Origin: Lactifluus volemus
Lineage: Eukaryota > Basidiomycota > Agaricomycetes > Russulales > Russulaceae
Length of the DNA: 64,000 nucleotides
Assembly: GCA_022376515.1 (NCBI GenBank)
Contig: WTXI01000021.1
Coordinates: 124,001-188,000, forward strand
Reading direction: 5' to 3'
In this document: positions 25,660 through 36,853 of the stretch, piece after piece
How positions within the stretch are numbered: position 1 is the stretch's first letter
Layout: each line of letters opens with the position of its first letter
Program-made: the position numbers and the translations under genes
Notes under the pieces: model-generated
Seen by the model: only the letters and a program-made list of their open reading frames with translations
Database searches by the model: none
Told to the model about the DNA's origin: nothing

Positions 25660-27319
25660 GCCAATTAGTTGAGAGAAAGCCGAAAACAACACAATGAACG
25701 TGGGCTAGATGGACGACCAAATGATATAAGTGAAAGGGAGGTGGACGAGATGGACGAGATCACCGAAAACGGCACGACATGTGGACTAGGTGGATGCAAT
25801 TAGCCGAAACGAGGAATACGCGTGGCCTAGATGGATGAGTAGATGGAGAGGGAGGAAGGGGATGGACTTACTGGACGAGCGGATGAGAGTGTCAAATATG
25901 ACAGGGCACGTGGACTAGATGGATGCAATTAGCCGAAACGAGGACTACGCGTGGCCTAGATGGATGAGTAGACGGAAAGAGAGGAAGGGGATGGACAAGC
26001 TGGACGAGAAGGCCCAAAAAGACACAAGGGACATGGGCGAGATGGATGAGCGGACAGAAGGAAAGATGGGGAATGGACTTGCTGGATGGGATGGACGAGA
26101 TGGACGAGATCACCGAAAATGGTACGACACGTGGACTAGGTGGATGCAATTGCCCGACACGAGGACTACTTGTGGCCTAGATGGATGAGTAGATGGAAAG
26201 AGAGGAGGGCGGTGGACTTGCTGGACGAGAAGGCCAAAAACGACATAAGGAACGTGGATTAGATGGATGAGTAGACGATAGGGAAGATGGGGGATGGACG
26301 GGATGGACGAGTCTTAAATATGACAGGGCACGTGGACTAGATGGATGCAATTAGCCGACACGAGGACTACGCGTGGCCTAGATGGATGAGCAGATGGAAA
26401 GAGAGGAGGGGGATGGACTTGCTGGACGAGAAGGCCAAAAAGATACAAGGGACATGGGCTACATGGATGAGCAGACAAAGGAAAGAGGGGTAGACGAGGT
26501 GGACGAGATGGGCAAGATCACCAAAAATGGCACGACATGTGGACTCAGTGGATGCAATTAGCCGACACGAGGACTACGCGTGGCCTAGATGGATGAGTAG
26601 ATGGAAAGAGAGGAGGGGGATGGACTTGCTGGACGAGAAAGCCAAAAACAACACAAGGGATGGGCCAGATGGATGAGCAGACAAAGGAAAGATGGGGGGT
26701 GGACGAGGTGGACGAGATGGACGAGATGGACGAGAATACCAACACTGACAGGACACGTGGGCTAGGTGGATGCAGTTAGCCGAGACGAGGACTACGCGTG
26801 GCCTAGATGGATGAGTAGACGGAACAGGGAAAGGGGATGGGTTTTATGGACGAGGGAAGCGAGAATGGATAGTAAACTGGACTTGATGGATGAAGAAGCT
26901 AGGGGCGCGATAAACCCAGTTAGGACAGGGGCGGGGGCAGACGCTGAGGATGGCAGGGCTGACCAGAAGAGGGACCCAGTATGGCCCAGATGGATGCACA
27001 TGACGAGAAGGGATTGTCAACTGGACTTGATGGATGAAGGGCTTAGAGGCGCGAGAAGCCCAATTAAGACAGGGGCGGGGGAAGACGCTGAGGAAGGCGG
27101 TGTTGACAACGGCCGTCCCAATGGGGAAGAACCAGTGGGCATCATGGATGAGGATGACAAAGGAGACGAAGATGCGTCGAGATAGAGTGTCCCATTAAGG
27201 AAGGACTGACAGGGCCAATCCATGGATGAAGCGTTGAGCCAGAAAAAGGGCCACTTAGGTGGGTGGAGACCCACGTGTGCACGTATCTAAGCCGATAAGT
27301 TCGGTTCGTGCTACAGGTG
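25660..27319. repeat. terminal inverted repeat and subterminal minisatellite, right end of E
   Basis: Reverse complement of 5720-7380, with the same units read as ctaggtggatgcaattagcc and cgaggactacgcgtggccta. It ends in the inverted terminus at 27311-27319. Confidence 0.85.
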
Positions 27320-28899
27320 ATGTGACACGATCTAAGGAAGGAAGGAACGTAGGCTGAGGGGTGACCAACGGGATGTGAATGAGGTAGACTCGATCATCGA
27401 AAACGGCACAACACGAAGACTACGCATGGGATGAGTAGATGGAAAGAGAGGACGGGAATGGACTTACTGGACGAGAAGGCCAAAAATGACACAAGGGACG
27501 TGGATTAGATGGATGAGTAGACGATAGGGAAGATGAGGGATGGACGGGATGGACGAGTCTTAAATATGACAGGGCACGTGGACTAGATGGATGCAATTAG
27601 CCGACACGAGGACTACGCGTGGCCTAGATGGATGAGCAGATGGAAAGAGAGGAGGGGGATGGACTTGCTGGATGAAAAATACACAAGGGACGTGGACTTC
27701 ATGGATGAGCAGACAAAAGGAAAGATGGGGGCTGGGTGAGGTGGACGAGATGGACGAGATCACCGAAATGGTACGGCATGTGGACCACGTGGATGCAATT
27801 AGCCGACATGAGGACTACGCGTGGCCTAGATGGACGAGTAGACAGAAAGAGAGGAAGGGGATAGACGAGCTGGACGGGATGGACGAGATGGACGAGATCA
27901 CCGAAAATGGTACGACACGTGGACTAGGTGGATGCAATTGCCCGACACGAGGACTACTTGTGGCCTAGATGGATGAGTAGATGGAAAGAGAGGAAGGCGG
28001 TGGACTTGCTGGACGAGAAGGCCAAAAACGACATAAGGAACGTGGATTAGATGGATGAGTAGACGATAGGGAAGATGGGGGATGGACGGGATGGACGAGT
28101 CTTAAATATGACAGGGCACGTGGACTAGATGGATGCAATTAGCCGACACGAGGACTACGCGTGGCCTAGATGGATGAGCAGATGGAAAGAGAGGAGGGGG
28201 ATGGACTTGCTGGACGAGAAAGCCAAAAACAACACAAGGGATGGGCCAGATGGATGAGCAGACAAAGGAAAGATGGGGGGTGGACGAGGTGGACGAGATG
28301 GACGAGATGGACGAGAATACCAACACTGACAGGACACGTGGGCTAGGTGGATGCAGTTAGCTGAGACGAGGACTACGCGTGGCCTAGATGGATGAGTAGA
28401 CGGAACAGGGAAAGGGGATGGGTTTTATGGACGAGGGAAGCGAGAATGGATAGTAAACTGGACTTGATGGATGAAGAAGCTAGGGGCGCGATAAACCCAG
28501 TTAGGACAGGGGCGGGGGCAGACGCTGAGGATGGCAGGGCTGACCAGAGGAGGGACCCAGTATGGCCTAGATGGATGCACATGACGAGAAGGGATTGTCA
28601 ACTGGACTTGATGGATGAAGGGCTTAGAGGCGCGAGAAGCCCAATTAAGACAGGGGCGGGGGAAGACGCTGAGAAGGCGGTGTTGACAACGGCCGTCCCA
28701 ATGGGGAAGAACCAGTGGGCATCATGGATGAGGATGACAAAGGAGACGAAGATGCGTCGAGATAGAGTGTCCCATTAAGGAAGGACTGACAGGGCCAATC
28801 CATGGATGAAGCGTTGAGCCAGAAAAAGGGCCACTTAGGTGGGTGGAGACCCACGTGTGCACGTATCTAAGCCGATAAGTTCGGTTCGTGCTACAGGTG
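27320..28899. repeat. right remnant of E2 with minisatellite and terminus
   Basis: A 1580-bp reverse-complement copy of 14777-16356, with its first base directly against the inner element's end. It contains only the terminal repeat, with no coding content. It ends at 28899 next to the ACTAGCG duplication. Confidence 0.88.
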
Positions 28900-28906
28900 A
28901 CTAGCG
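28900..28906 (+). repeat. right target-site duplication of the outer KDZ element
   Basis: ACTAGCG directly follows the terminal CTACAGGTG, matching 5713-5719. Confidence 0.9.
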
Positions 28907-29348
28907 TACTGTATTGTAATAACAAGTAAAGTGTATTGTAAAGTGATCAGATCGAAATGAAATTGTCCAAATAGCATCGTGTCCGATATTCAACACAAGT
29001 TTAAGGTGCAGAACAACGCCGAATCTGACTTAGCACTGACCTCAAAGTCGTCTGCTAGCGTACCCGCGACTCGGACCACGCCTAATCCTAGCGCCTGTCT
29101 CACGTTGATGACTGCGGCGCCATTAAGTGTGGAATGACCCCGCAAAGCATCTAGTAAGTCTTGGGTCATCCCGTCCTGCTAGTAAGTTAACCAAAAGTAG
29201 TGCTGGGGGGCACTGGCAGATCACTAGATCACTAAGCCACACGTTGCACACTTTGAGAAATGAAAACTGCTTTATTGGAGCATGGACAACACCATACGGT
29301 ATTGCATGATGTGTTACTATGTGGACTGGCACTGGGAGCCCTTTGCCC
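28907..29348. other. intergenic, nothing recognised
   Basis: About 440 bp between the transposon end and the stop codon of NTase copy 2. I see no gene or obvious element. Confidence 0.4.
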
Positions 29349-30095
29349 TCAAACGGGGAAACCAAGGGCACGCCATTGACGACGCCTTCCATGATCGCCC
29401 ACAAATGCCTTCACGAGGATGACCGCAAGGTCCATGAAATCCTCAGAAAGTCTGTTCTCATAGACCTCGTTATCGTACGAGACGCCCTCAAACGCTGCCC
29501 GTTTCAGCAGAGCGATGATGTCGTTCACGTCGGCGTCTTCCTTGGCGCGAAAGTCTGCGCGATCCGATGTGCAATGATCGAACCAACCCTTTGTCTTCAT
29601 GACCAATAGGTCAAAGATGGGCATGACGGGGATGTCCTTGATGTGGACACGTTCGGAATCCTCAATCTCTGGGAGCTCCAGCGTGGGTGGAACGAGTATG
29701 TCGACCTTAACGCAACGGTTGTTTGTCCGCCACCCCGGAAGGCGGCAGTAGAGTATGCGATGCGTTGCCCAGCGTTTTTTGGACCGTTGGAGATAGTAGC
29801 GACTATCCGCTTCTACGATTGTATCCTTTATGTCTTCAGGATCCAGCTCGCCATACCAGCGATTCGAGACGACAATATCAACGTCCTGTGAGAAATCCAG
29901 GCCTTTCAGTAGTAGTAGCAGTAGATAGACCCGACCGGCACACACGTTGGGGGTACGCTGGATGTCTGTCCAGAGAGAGCAGGCGGCACTGCCAAAAACG
30001 CAGACGTTGGATGTGAGGCGGGATTCAATGATGTCGGTTGTGCGACGAGCGATGTTCCAAATCTCCTTTTCAGTGGGGGGTCCGCTAGGTGGCAT
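29349..30095 (-). CDS. nucleotidyltransferase-fold protein, copy 2
   Basis: Paralogue of copies 1 and 3, with exon 1 at 29946-30095 (exactly 50 codons, as in the others) and exon 2 at 29349-29885. The 60-bp GT..AG segment between them (29886-29945) keeps the frame open and would encode a Leu run (LLLLLL) if retained. Spliced, the protein is 228 aa, with FGSAACSLW, then DVDIVV 14 residues after the GS, then RCVKVDILV. The region around residue 85 (LQRSKKRWATHRILYCRLPGW) corresponds to LEPSRIPGATYNKLYCRLPGW of copy 1. The C-terminal region differs most. Function and substrate are unknown. The gene lies downstream of the transposon insertion and is co-directional with copy 3. Confidence 0.72.
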   Translation of the reverse strand: MPPSGPPTEKEIWNIARRTTDIIESRLTSNVCVFGSAACSLWTDIQRTPNVCAGRVYLLLLLLKGLDFSQDVDIVVSNRWYGELDPEDIKDTIVEADSRYYLQRSKKRWATHRILYCRLPGWRTNNRCVKVDILVPPTLELPEIEDSERVHIKDIPVMPIFDLLVMKTKGWFDHCTSDRADFRAKEDADVNDIIALLKRAAFEGVSYDNEVYENRLSEDFMDLAVILVKAFVGDHGRRRQWRALGFPV

Positions 30096-30439
30096 TTTGT
30101 CGAGTGTCTGGTAGTAGTGAAAGTGGGGGTATGAGTATGAGTCGATGCCAAACGCCGTCTGCTAGCCAGGCCGTGGCCACGCGGTGAATCTCTGATTCCC
30201 ACCGAAATGACTTGTTGAGTCATTCTGTCATTATCAGGTGAGACAGCTCGCCAATAGCCATGAATAGAGTATGTTTTGCACCTAGCAACCAGGCTCGAGT
30301 TGTCGACATACAGTAGTATCGTGGCCTCCTTCCGCTGGTAACTTACCTCGGAGAACTACAGTATAGCTCACCTTGTGGAACCGGATTAACGCTGCAAGTC
30401 ACTGCGCAACCTCAGTGTGCCTAGTATCCACGAGTCATT

Positions 30440-30460
30440 CCCCCGGGCTCTTCCCGGGGG
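30440..30460. other. strong intergenic hairpin
   Basis: CCCCCGGG, loop CTCTT, CCCGGGGG: an 8-bp perfect GC stem. It lies between the divergently informative 5' side of NTase copy 2 and the 3' end of copy 3. It is followed by a T-rich tract near 30505, but 50 bp separates them and fungal terminators do not use this design. Role unknown. Confidence 0.5.
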
Positions 30461-30615
30461 CGGGGCTATCTCTCCTCGGTTCGTTGTACTGTAATTGAAC
30501 TTGATTTATCTTTTTTTTCTTCCAATATCGCGTACTATATTCTCATCATCTATGGTGTGCCTAAACCAACTACCCTAAGCTAGCGTGATAGAAGGCGGCC
30601 AAATTGTCCCGTAAA

Positions 30616-31352
30616 TTACACAGGGAAACCGAGCTTCTGAAAAATTTCGCTCCCACCATGACGTTTTATGAACTTGAAACTGAGGGTGCGCGCACGGTCT
30701 ATAAACTTGTCAGAGTGCCGACCTTTCTCGGTTGGATACCAAATGCGTTCCGATAACGCGCGGTTCAGAAGGGCGCGGATGTCGGTCACGTCTACGCCCA
30801 CTTTGGCGCGGAAATCTGGCCGACGGGAATTGTCGTGATCCTGCCAACCCTGTATCTTCATAACTAGCAGATCGAAGAGTGGCATGACTTGGATGCCACC
30901 GATGACGACGGTATTGGATGAGAGGATCCTAGGGATCCCGAGAGCGGGTGGCACAAGGATATCGATTTTGACACAGCGATTCTCAGTCCACCAGCCAGGG
31001 AGACGACAGTAGAGCACTTGATACGTTGCATTGGGTTGTCTAGAAGGCTCAAGGAAATAGCGATCGTCCTTGTCTACTATTTCTTCCTTGATATCTTCTG
31101 AGTCAAAGTACTCGGAACGACCAGCTGTGATGACGAGGTCGATATCCTGACATACATAGAGTGAGATCAGTGTTATAGGCCAAATTACAATTGCACACAT
31201 ACATTAGGAACGCGGTCAATGTTGGTCCAGAGAGCGCAAGCGGCGCTGCCAAAGAGACAGACGTCCTCTGTTCCAATCGTGTCCTTGATTATGTCGATAG
31301 TTCGGCGAGTAATCTTCCAAATCTCTTTTGCAGTCGGTGGCCCATTCGGCAT
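30616..31352 (-). CDS. nucleotidyltransferase-fold protein, copy 3
   Basis: Exon 1 is 31203-31352 (50 codons) and exon 2 is 30616-31146. The 56-bp intron 31147-31202 (GTATGT..GTCAG) cannot be read through in frame, so it fixes the intron position for the whole trio. The product is 226 aa: GPPTAKEIWKITRR start, FGSAACALW, DIDLVI right after the junction, LYCRLPGW, RCVKIDILVPP, VMPLFDLLVMKIQGW, and an F-P-V end. The three carboxylates expected of the pol-beta NTase fold are present, so it may be active. An in-frame upstream Met is possible (near 31418), but the conserved M-x-x-x-GPPT start agrees with the paralogues. Confidence 0.75.
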
Positions 31353-31497
31353 TTTCAACTTGAACTTGCACCTCACAACACACTGAGCAGAGGCCGAGCC
31401 AATCAGACTCGCTCTCAACGCCTCGTGTATCTCTATTTCTCTTTCTATCTTAATCCTCTCATCTCGTCAGACTTTCCGTTAGAGATACTCTGTCATA

Positions 31498-34400
31498 ATG
31501 GCAGAGTCAAGCTCAACTATCGACTCTTCTTATGTTCTCTTACCCACCGAACACTCTCAAGTTCTGCCACCCTCGCGACCTCCCACAGTTGATTCGGATG
31601 CAACATTCCCATCCAGCATTTCAACGCCGACCTCTCCCATAGACTCTAATGGATCTTCTGTTGGAACCCTGGAGGTTTCGTGCCCATCTTTTACCATATT
31701 CACCTGCCTGACAACCCCCAATATAGTCGGTATACCATCCTTCCGTCGACCCCGCATATATTGTAGGATCCAACTCTTCCTATGCCCATGATTGGTCAAG
31801 AGGTACAACTGGTGGAATACGCATCCACGGCAGGCATTTCGTTGACGCGTATGGTCGCGTATGCAACCTTCGTGGGTTGAATCTCTCCGGAAACTGCAAG
31901 ACGTCTGTCCCCGTGTACCGCCCCTTTGTGACCTACATGTCTGACGTTATACATCTTTTTCAGCCCCATCAACGACAATCACGCTACGTTTCCTGACGGT
32001 GCCGAGACCGTTACGTTTGTCGGGCGCCCATTTCCGCTCGACGAGGCCCCACAGCACCTCGCCCGACTCCGACGCTGGGGTCTCACATTTGGTGCGTTAT
32101 TCGTGCTTCGCGTGCTCCCTCTCCGCTCATATCTACGCCGTATTCTCCTCGCTAGTTCGTTTCGTCATCACCTGGGAGGCTGTCGAGCACGCGGGCCCGT
32201 ACGTTTTACATTGTCAACACTTTTCCTACCTCCGTCCGGCTGACACAGCCCACACCCACAGAGGCGTCTACGATGCATCCTACCTTTCCTATCTCCGCGC
32301 AATCCTCTCTTTGTTCCCTCAGTACGGTCTTACCGCGTTCGTCGCGCTACATCAAGACGTTTGGTCGCGCTACGCAGGTGGGTCTGGCGCCCCCGCGTGG
32401 ACGCTTGAGCACGTGGGCTTTGACCTCCACGCGCTCGAGGAGTCCGGCGCCGCATGGCTACGCGGCGTGTGCGGTGGTGGACACACGGAGGCCGAGCGAG
32501 GTCTGTGGCCGTGCGGTTACCAGAAACTCGCGGCTGCGACAATGGCGTCCGTCTCCATTTCCGTCATGTTCGCAGGCGACCGTCGCTAATAGTAGCCTTG
32601 TGGTCCAGAACATGCTTCTGGGCTGGTGACACGTTCGCGCCCAAGCTCCGCGTGCTCGATGGCATTCCGATTCAGCATTTCCTACAGGACGCGTTTTTGG
32701 ACATGTGGGAGACGGTCGTGCGCGCCGTCGGCGACCTTGACGGCGTACTCGGATTCGAGGTGCGCCCTCCTTTCCTTCTCTTGATCGGTCCTTTTGACTT
32801 ATCCATCTCATGGGCGAATGTGTAAAGATGATGAACGAACCGCACCGTGGCTATATTGACCTTCCCTCGCTACACGGGTTTGACTACAATACTGACTTGC
32901 ACTTGGGCGATATTCGTGCGTATATCACACCTTGCCACTTTATCGACTTGTGACTTTTGCTGACGAACTGACATGGTATCAGCCTCCGCCTTCCAATCTT
33001 TCCTCCTCGGCGCGGGTCACCCGACCACTGTGAACCACTGGACGCGGTCTTTCCCTATGCCCACAAAGCACACCGCCCAAACACTCCTCAACCCACAGGG
33101 TCGCAAAGCCTGGCGCGAGAATGGCCCTACCGGTGGTCGGGACCTATGGGAAATGCATGGCGTGTGGGAGTGGGATAGCACAAAGAATTCTGGAGTAGAG
33201 CTTCGCGGAAGCTACTTTGTGAATGACCCTGCGACTGGTCGGAAGGTGCGCTATTTTTCCTTGTATCCACCAGCTCACTGGAAAGGACTGCGTTAATGGC
33301 GGTGCAGGTTGATTGGTACACGGATTTCTATTACCCGTTCTTGAAGAAGTGGGCAGAGCGTGTCCACAGGGCTATAGCTAATGGGCGTGGTCATGAAAAG
33401 TTGATCTTCGTAGAGCCGATACCTAATGAGGTGTGTAGCAACTTGAAAGTTCATTGTGCTTTCATTTTCACAGCTCACCACCACCGACGTGCCAGTTTTG
33501 TCCGTCATCGTGGACACAGGAACACCGGCCTCCCAACATGGTATTCGCGCCACATTGGTTGGTATCATTTTTGTCCCCATCCCTATTCTTCCCCGTACTC
33601 ACGGGACAGCGCGTCAGGTACGACCTCCGTGTGCTCTTCGATAAGGCACATGGCGAGTTTTCTGTAAATGTTCAGGCACTCTCGCGCGTAGGTCGACCTG
33701 TTCCTCATTCCGTGACGTTTTTTGACGCGTCGTTGATAGGGTGCGAACCCACTCAAAACTTTTTACTGGGGCCACAAGGGAGCCCGTGACAATTTCACCA
33801 CACAGATTCGTACCCTCGTGGAGGCCAGTTACCGCTCTCTTGGGGAGCGTCCCGTGCTTCTTGGGGAATGCGGCGTGCCCATGGACATGAATCGTCGCGC
33901 GGCATTCAAGACCAATGATTGGACGTGGCAGCAGCGCATGATGGATGCCATGATAATCGCCCTCGAGCGTGCCAACGTTGGCTTCACGTATGTCCTCGCC
34001 GTGCTCAGACGGTAGAGGTAACGCCTTTCTCATGATGTTTTTTGCCCATCTGTAGCCTGTGGAACTACAACCCCGATAATGACGATATGCGCGGCGACGA
34101 TTGGAATGGCGAGAACTTTTCGTGGTTTAGCCATTCACGGGTCCCAAAACAGTCGCTCCCGTCCTCCCAGGACACCAAAGAGCTCGACCTAGGTGGGCGC
34201 ATCCTAGGCGCCGTCGTGCGGCCCTATGCAGCCAAGACAGCCGGGGTGCCGCTCAAGTTCGAGTACGAGATGGCTACCGGCGCATTCGCGTACTCGTGGG
34301 CGGTACCACTCTCGGGCTCAGGCGATGAGGTCAGCATCACGGAGAAGCAACAATATATAGGCGGGCCGAACGTGCACACCCCACCCCTCACGGGTCATCC

Positions 34401-34716
34401 ACAACTCCTCGCGCGTGAGACAGAAATCTACGTGCCTGCGCAGCTGTCTCGGGGTCGCAAACTCATCGTGGAGGGACTCAAGGAAGGAGACAGGTACACC
34501 TACGATGCGGCTCGTCAGACCCTCTTCGTCTTGCCTGCGGCGCCGCAAATGGGTGAGCCCGCTGTACATGTGCATGTACATGAGGTGAAGGTGCGATTCG
34601 ATCCGCCTGTAGGCGGAGAGCCGCCAAACGACTTTTATAGCGACTTTTCGAGACCCATTGGCGCTGCGTTGGTTGTGCTACTGGCATTTACCGCATACGT
34701 TTTTCTGGGTGTATAG
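31498..34716 (+). CDS. GH5 ergosteryl-beta-glucosidase / endoglycoceramidase-related protein
   Basis: Predicted membrane-associated glucosidase of the fungal EGCrP type (GH5 subfamily 12), known to remove glucose from ergosteryl glucoside or glucosylceramide. About 13 short introns interrupt it, and all junctions I checked keep phase. The Ser/Thr-rich N-terminus leads into IRIHGRHFVDAYGRVCNLRG, then LSGNCKTPINDNHATFPDG, FVITWEAVEHAGPGVYD, LHQDVWSRYAGG, WAGDTFAPK and MMNEPH (acid/base Glu). Further on come FVEPIPNE, FAPHWYDL, LLGECGVPMD (nucleophile Glu) and LWNYNPDN. After the barrel comes a beta-rich domain, and the final ~20 residues (AALVVLLAFTAYVFLGV) form a hydrophobic tail anchor. Both catalytic residues and the full length are present, so it looks functional. 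Confidence 0.9.
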
Positions 34717-36069
34717 ATAGAGATACCCCGTGAGTAGACGCGGCAGATTAGATCTCTCCGGACGTGTGTTATTAATGATGTCCTACCGCGGAAACAACTA
34801 TATCCTGAGTTATTATTGATCATGATTTCCGAATGCCTTTGAGTTACAGTAAACGTGGGATTGTCAAGCTGGCTTTGCAAAGGAAATTGACACAGAGAGA
34901 GGTGCAGACTCGGAAAGATAAGGATCCGCGGGTGATGGTCGATGGCCCCCAGGCCCATGTGGCACAAAGTGATCTCATACATGAGAAGTTGCTGCTAGGT
35001 CCACCCTTGAGCTCCTCATAGATATTCATATATGCGAGGACTGCGCGGAAATGGATCGATGCCTCTCTAAAGTTCGTGATGAGCTTTTTTTATCACGTTC
35101 TTCAGTTGCACCTCGCCGAGATAACAGCCAGGTGGTGCCAGTGATGACTCGAAGCTCTCCAACCTTGCAAACTGTCTCCTTGATCTATCGCGAAGCGAAA
35201 GTCAAAAACATTATTGAAATCAACGTAGGTAGGTATTCTCGATGACATTTCGCCCCAAAGGCTGGGAAAGGAAGGAAGGATATGTGTGCAGGCCCGGGCA
35301 TAATTCGAGGACCTTAAGCGACGAGTTTGCGCAAGGTCATCACAATCAGGGGCCGTGTCCCGAGCTCCTGTCTCTTCATTGTCGCTGATGGGAATCGTGG
35401 TGAATTTGGACGTGTCAGTTGATAACTAGCCGGTTGAGACATGTTGAAATGCCCATGTGCGTCGTCCGAGTCGTTCGTCGGCAACATTACGGCGATCCGC
35501 GCGGATGAAACGGCAAAGGATCTACAGACCTCATTAGGCCTGCTATTTTGAGCCGATCACTCGTTTTGAACTTATCCATCTACCCACTACTGATATCAAT
35601 ATGATTAGGTGAGTTTATTTGTGAATCGTCGAGGTTGAAACGTGCAAACCTTTTTTTTTTTTCTTCGACCAACCGACTAGATTTCTTTTTTTTCTGACGT
35701 GAAGATCTCAGATTACTGTGGACCCTCCTCGTCCGTTCTGCTATCGATGTGTATGGTAACTTGACGTTGCAATTCGATTTCATAGTTGCTGGACCACAGC
35801 CTGAGGCGCAACGATTTGCCTCTCCGGCTGCTATTTGGTGCTCTTTTTATTGTGTTAGCTATGTTGGGCTGGCTGCAAAACAGAGGCCTCAGTTTCAACT
35901 TACTCTCCACGCGGAGGGTAATCGGGATGCACGACGATAACCTCGGGCTCCTTGCAAAACCTCTAACGTATTGTCACCGGCTACCAGATCGCACGGCTTT
36001 CGTGTCCTGGAACACATTCGAGCAGAGTTGATATCGATCATTTCTATTTCATATGTTGTTTCAGCAGGT
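34717..36069. other. intergenic, nothing recognised
   Basis: About 1.35 kb with T-rich tracts (35650-35695) and short frames without motifs. I see no gene. Confidence 0.4.
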
Positions 36070-36400
36070 AAAGATGTTTCGGCTGTTATGTCACCTGAGC
36101 GGCTGAGCCCCACTCTGCGACCAACCAGCCTAGTACTCAAGTGATTCTCCAGCTCTTGCTCATCTTCATCTTTTACTCAGGCACTGGCGCAGTGGTCTGG
36201 TGAATGACCTTCTTCCCCTTCTATAGGCTCAACCCGCTGACTTTGGGACAAAACAAGCCCTATTTACTATCGCTCAAGCCTGTCCAATCTCTATCTTTCA
36301 CGATCCCTCATTGTTTTTTTACAGACGTCCAATAAATCATCCACCACTCACCACAACACTGGCATGCACGTATCTCGTATTTCCCTTCTTGTCCTCGGAT
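36070..36400 (+). repeat. upstream copy of a duplicated promoter/start region
   Basis: This stretch is a diverged direct repeat of about 36565-36890, offset by 490 bp. Shared landmarks in order are a ctgcgaccaaccagccta-like block, caggcactgg, gctgacttt, tttcacgatccctcattg and an ATG encoding MHVSRISLLVLG. The open frame after this ATG dies soon after the signal-peptide core, so it is a decapitated duplicate of the following gene's 5' end. Confidence 0.75.
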
Positions 36401-36853
36401 GCCAGGCGTTATCTGTTGTAGGAAAGCTGTCTATTTTTATTAACTATCTACACAAGCTACCGACTCGGAGGTGAGTCTGCCACGGAAGTGCAACTCGACG
36501 GTGCGAGGCTGCGAGCTGTCAACTCGAGCGGCGCCAAACCGGACCACGTCGGCGACTCTAGTGTTCCGCGGTGTTTCTGCAGGTAAACATCTTTCGACCG
36601 TTATCTCACCTGAGCTCGCTCTGCGACCGACCAGCCTACTTAAGGCTGAGACCATGGTGAGATATGGCTCTCTAGCTCTTGCTCACCTTCGTATTCTTTT
36701 ACTCCGGCACTGGTTGGTGAGTCGCCTTTCCCCCCCGCGATAGGATCAGCCCCGCTGACTTTGTAACAAAATAACTCTGTTTGCTTTCGCTCAAGCCCTG
36801 TCTTTCACGATCCCTCATTGTTTTTTTTTACATCTACGTTCCACCACCATAAA

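Larger units (their letters stand above)
14777..27319 (+). mobile_element. inner, complete-length KDZ-type DNA transposon (element E)
   Basis: A 12,543-bp element from CACCTGTAGC at 14777 to its inverted copy ending at 27319. It lies in the opposite orientation to the outer element. It carries, all on the plus strand, a small accessory gene (16664-17699), a 554-aa accessory gene (18007-19945) and the KDZ transposase gene (22103-25501), between long subterminal minisatellites. Comparing the encoded proteins with the outer copy reveals only three base differences (22922/10117, 24764/8275, 25598/7441), all transitions. The copies therefore separated very recently. No target duplication is seen: the flanks are TGGATAG and ATGTGAC. 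Confidence 0.9.
5720..28899 (-). mobile_element. outer KDZ-type DNA transposon (element E2), split by a nested copy
   Basis: Ends are inverted copies of CACCTGTAGCACGAACCGAA, flanked by the 7-bp duplication ACTAGCG. Its own DNA is 5720-14776 plus 27320-28899 (10,637 bp). This equals the inner element (12,543 bp) minus 1906 bp. Base x of the left arm pairs with base 33039-x of the inner element, and the right remnant pairs with 43676-x. Its transposase gene runs on the minus strand. The missing 1906 bp (equivalent of 16357-18262) abuts the inner element on both sides, and no duplication flanks the inner element. An adjacent deletion during or after nested insertion is therefore the simplest reading. 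Confidence 0.9.

Noticed and set aside
5720..28899. LTR retrotransposon or Helitron as explanation of the large repeat
   Set aside because: Repeats are inverted, termini are inverted with a 7-bp duplication, and the encoded enzyme is a KDZ transposase. No reverse transcriptase or helicase is present.
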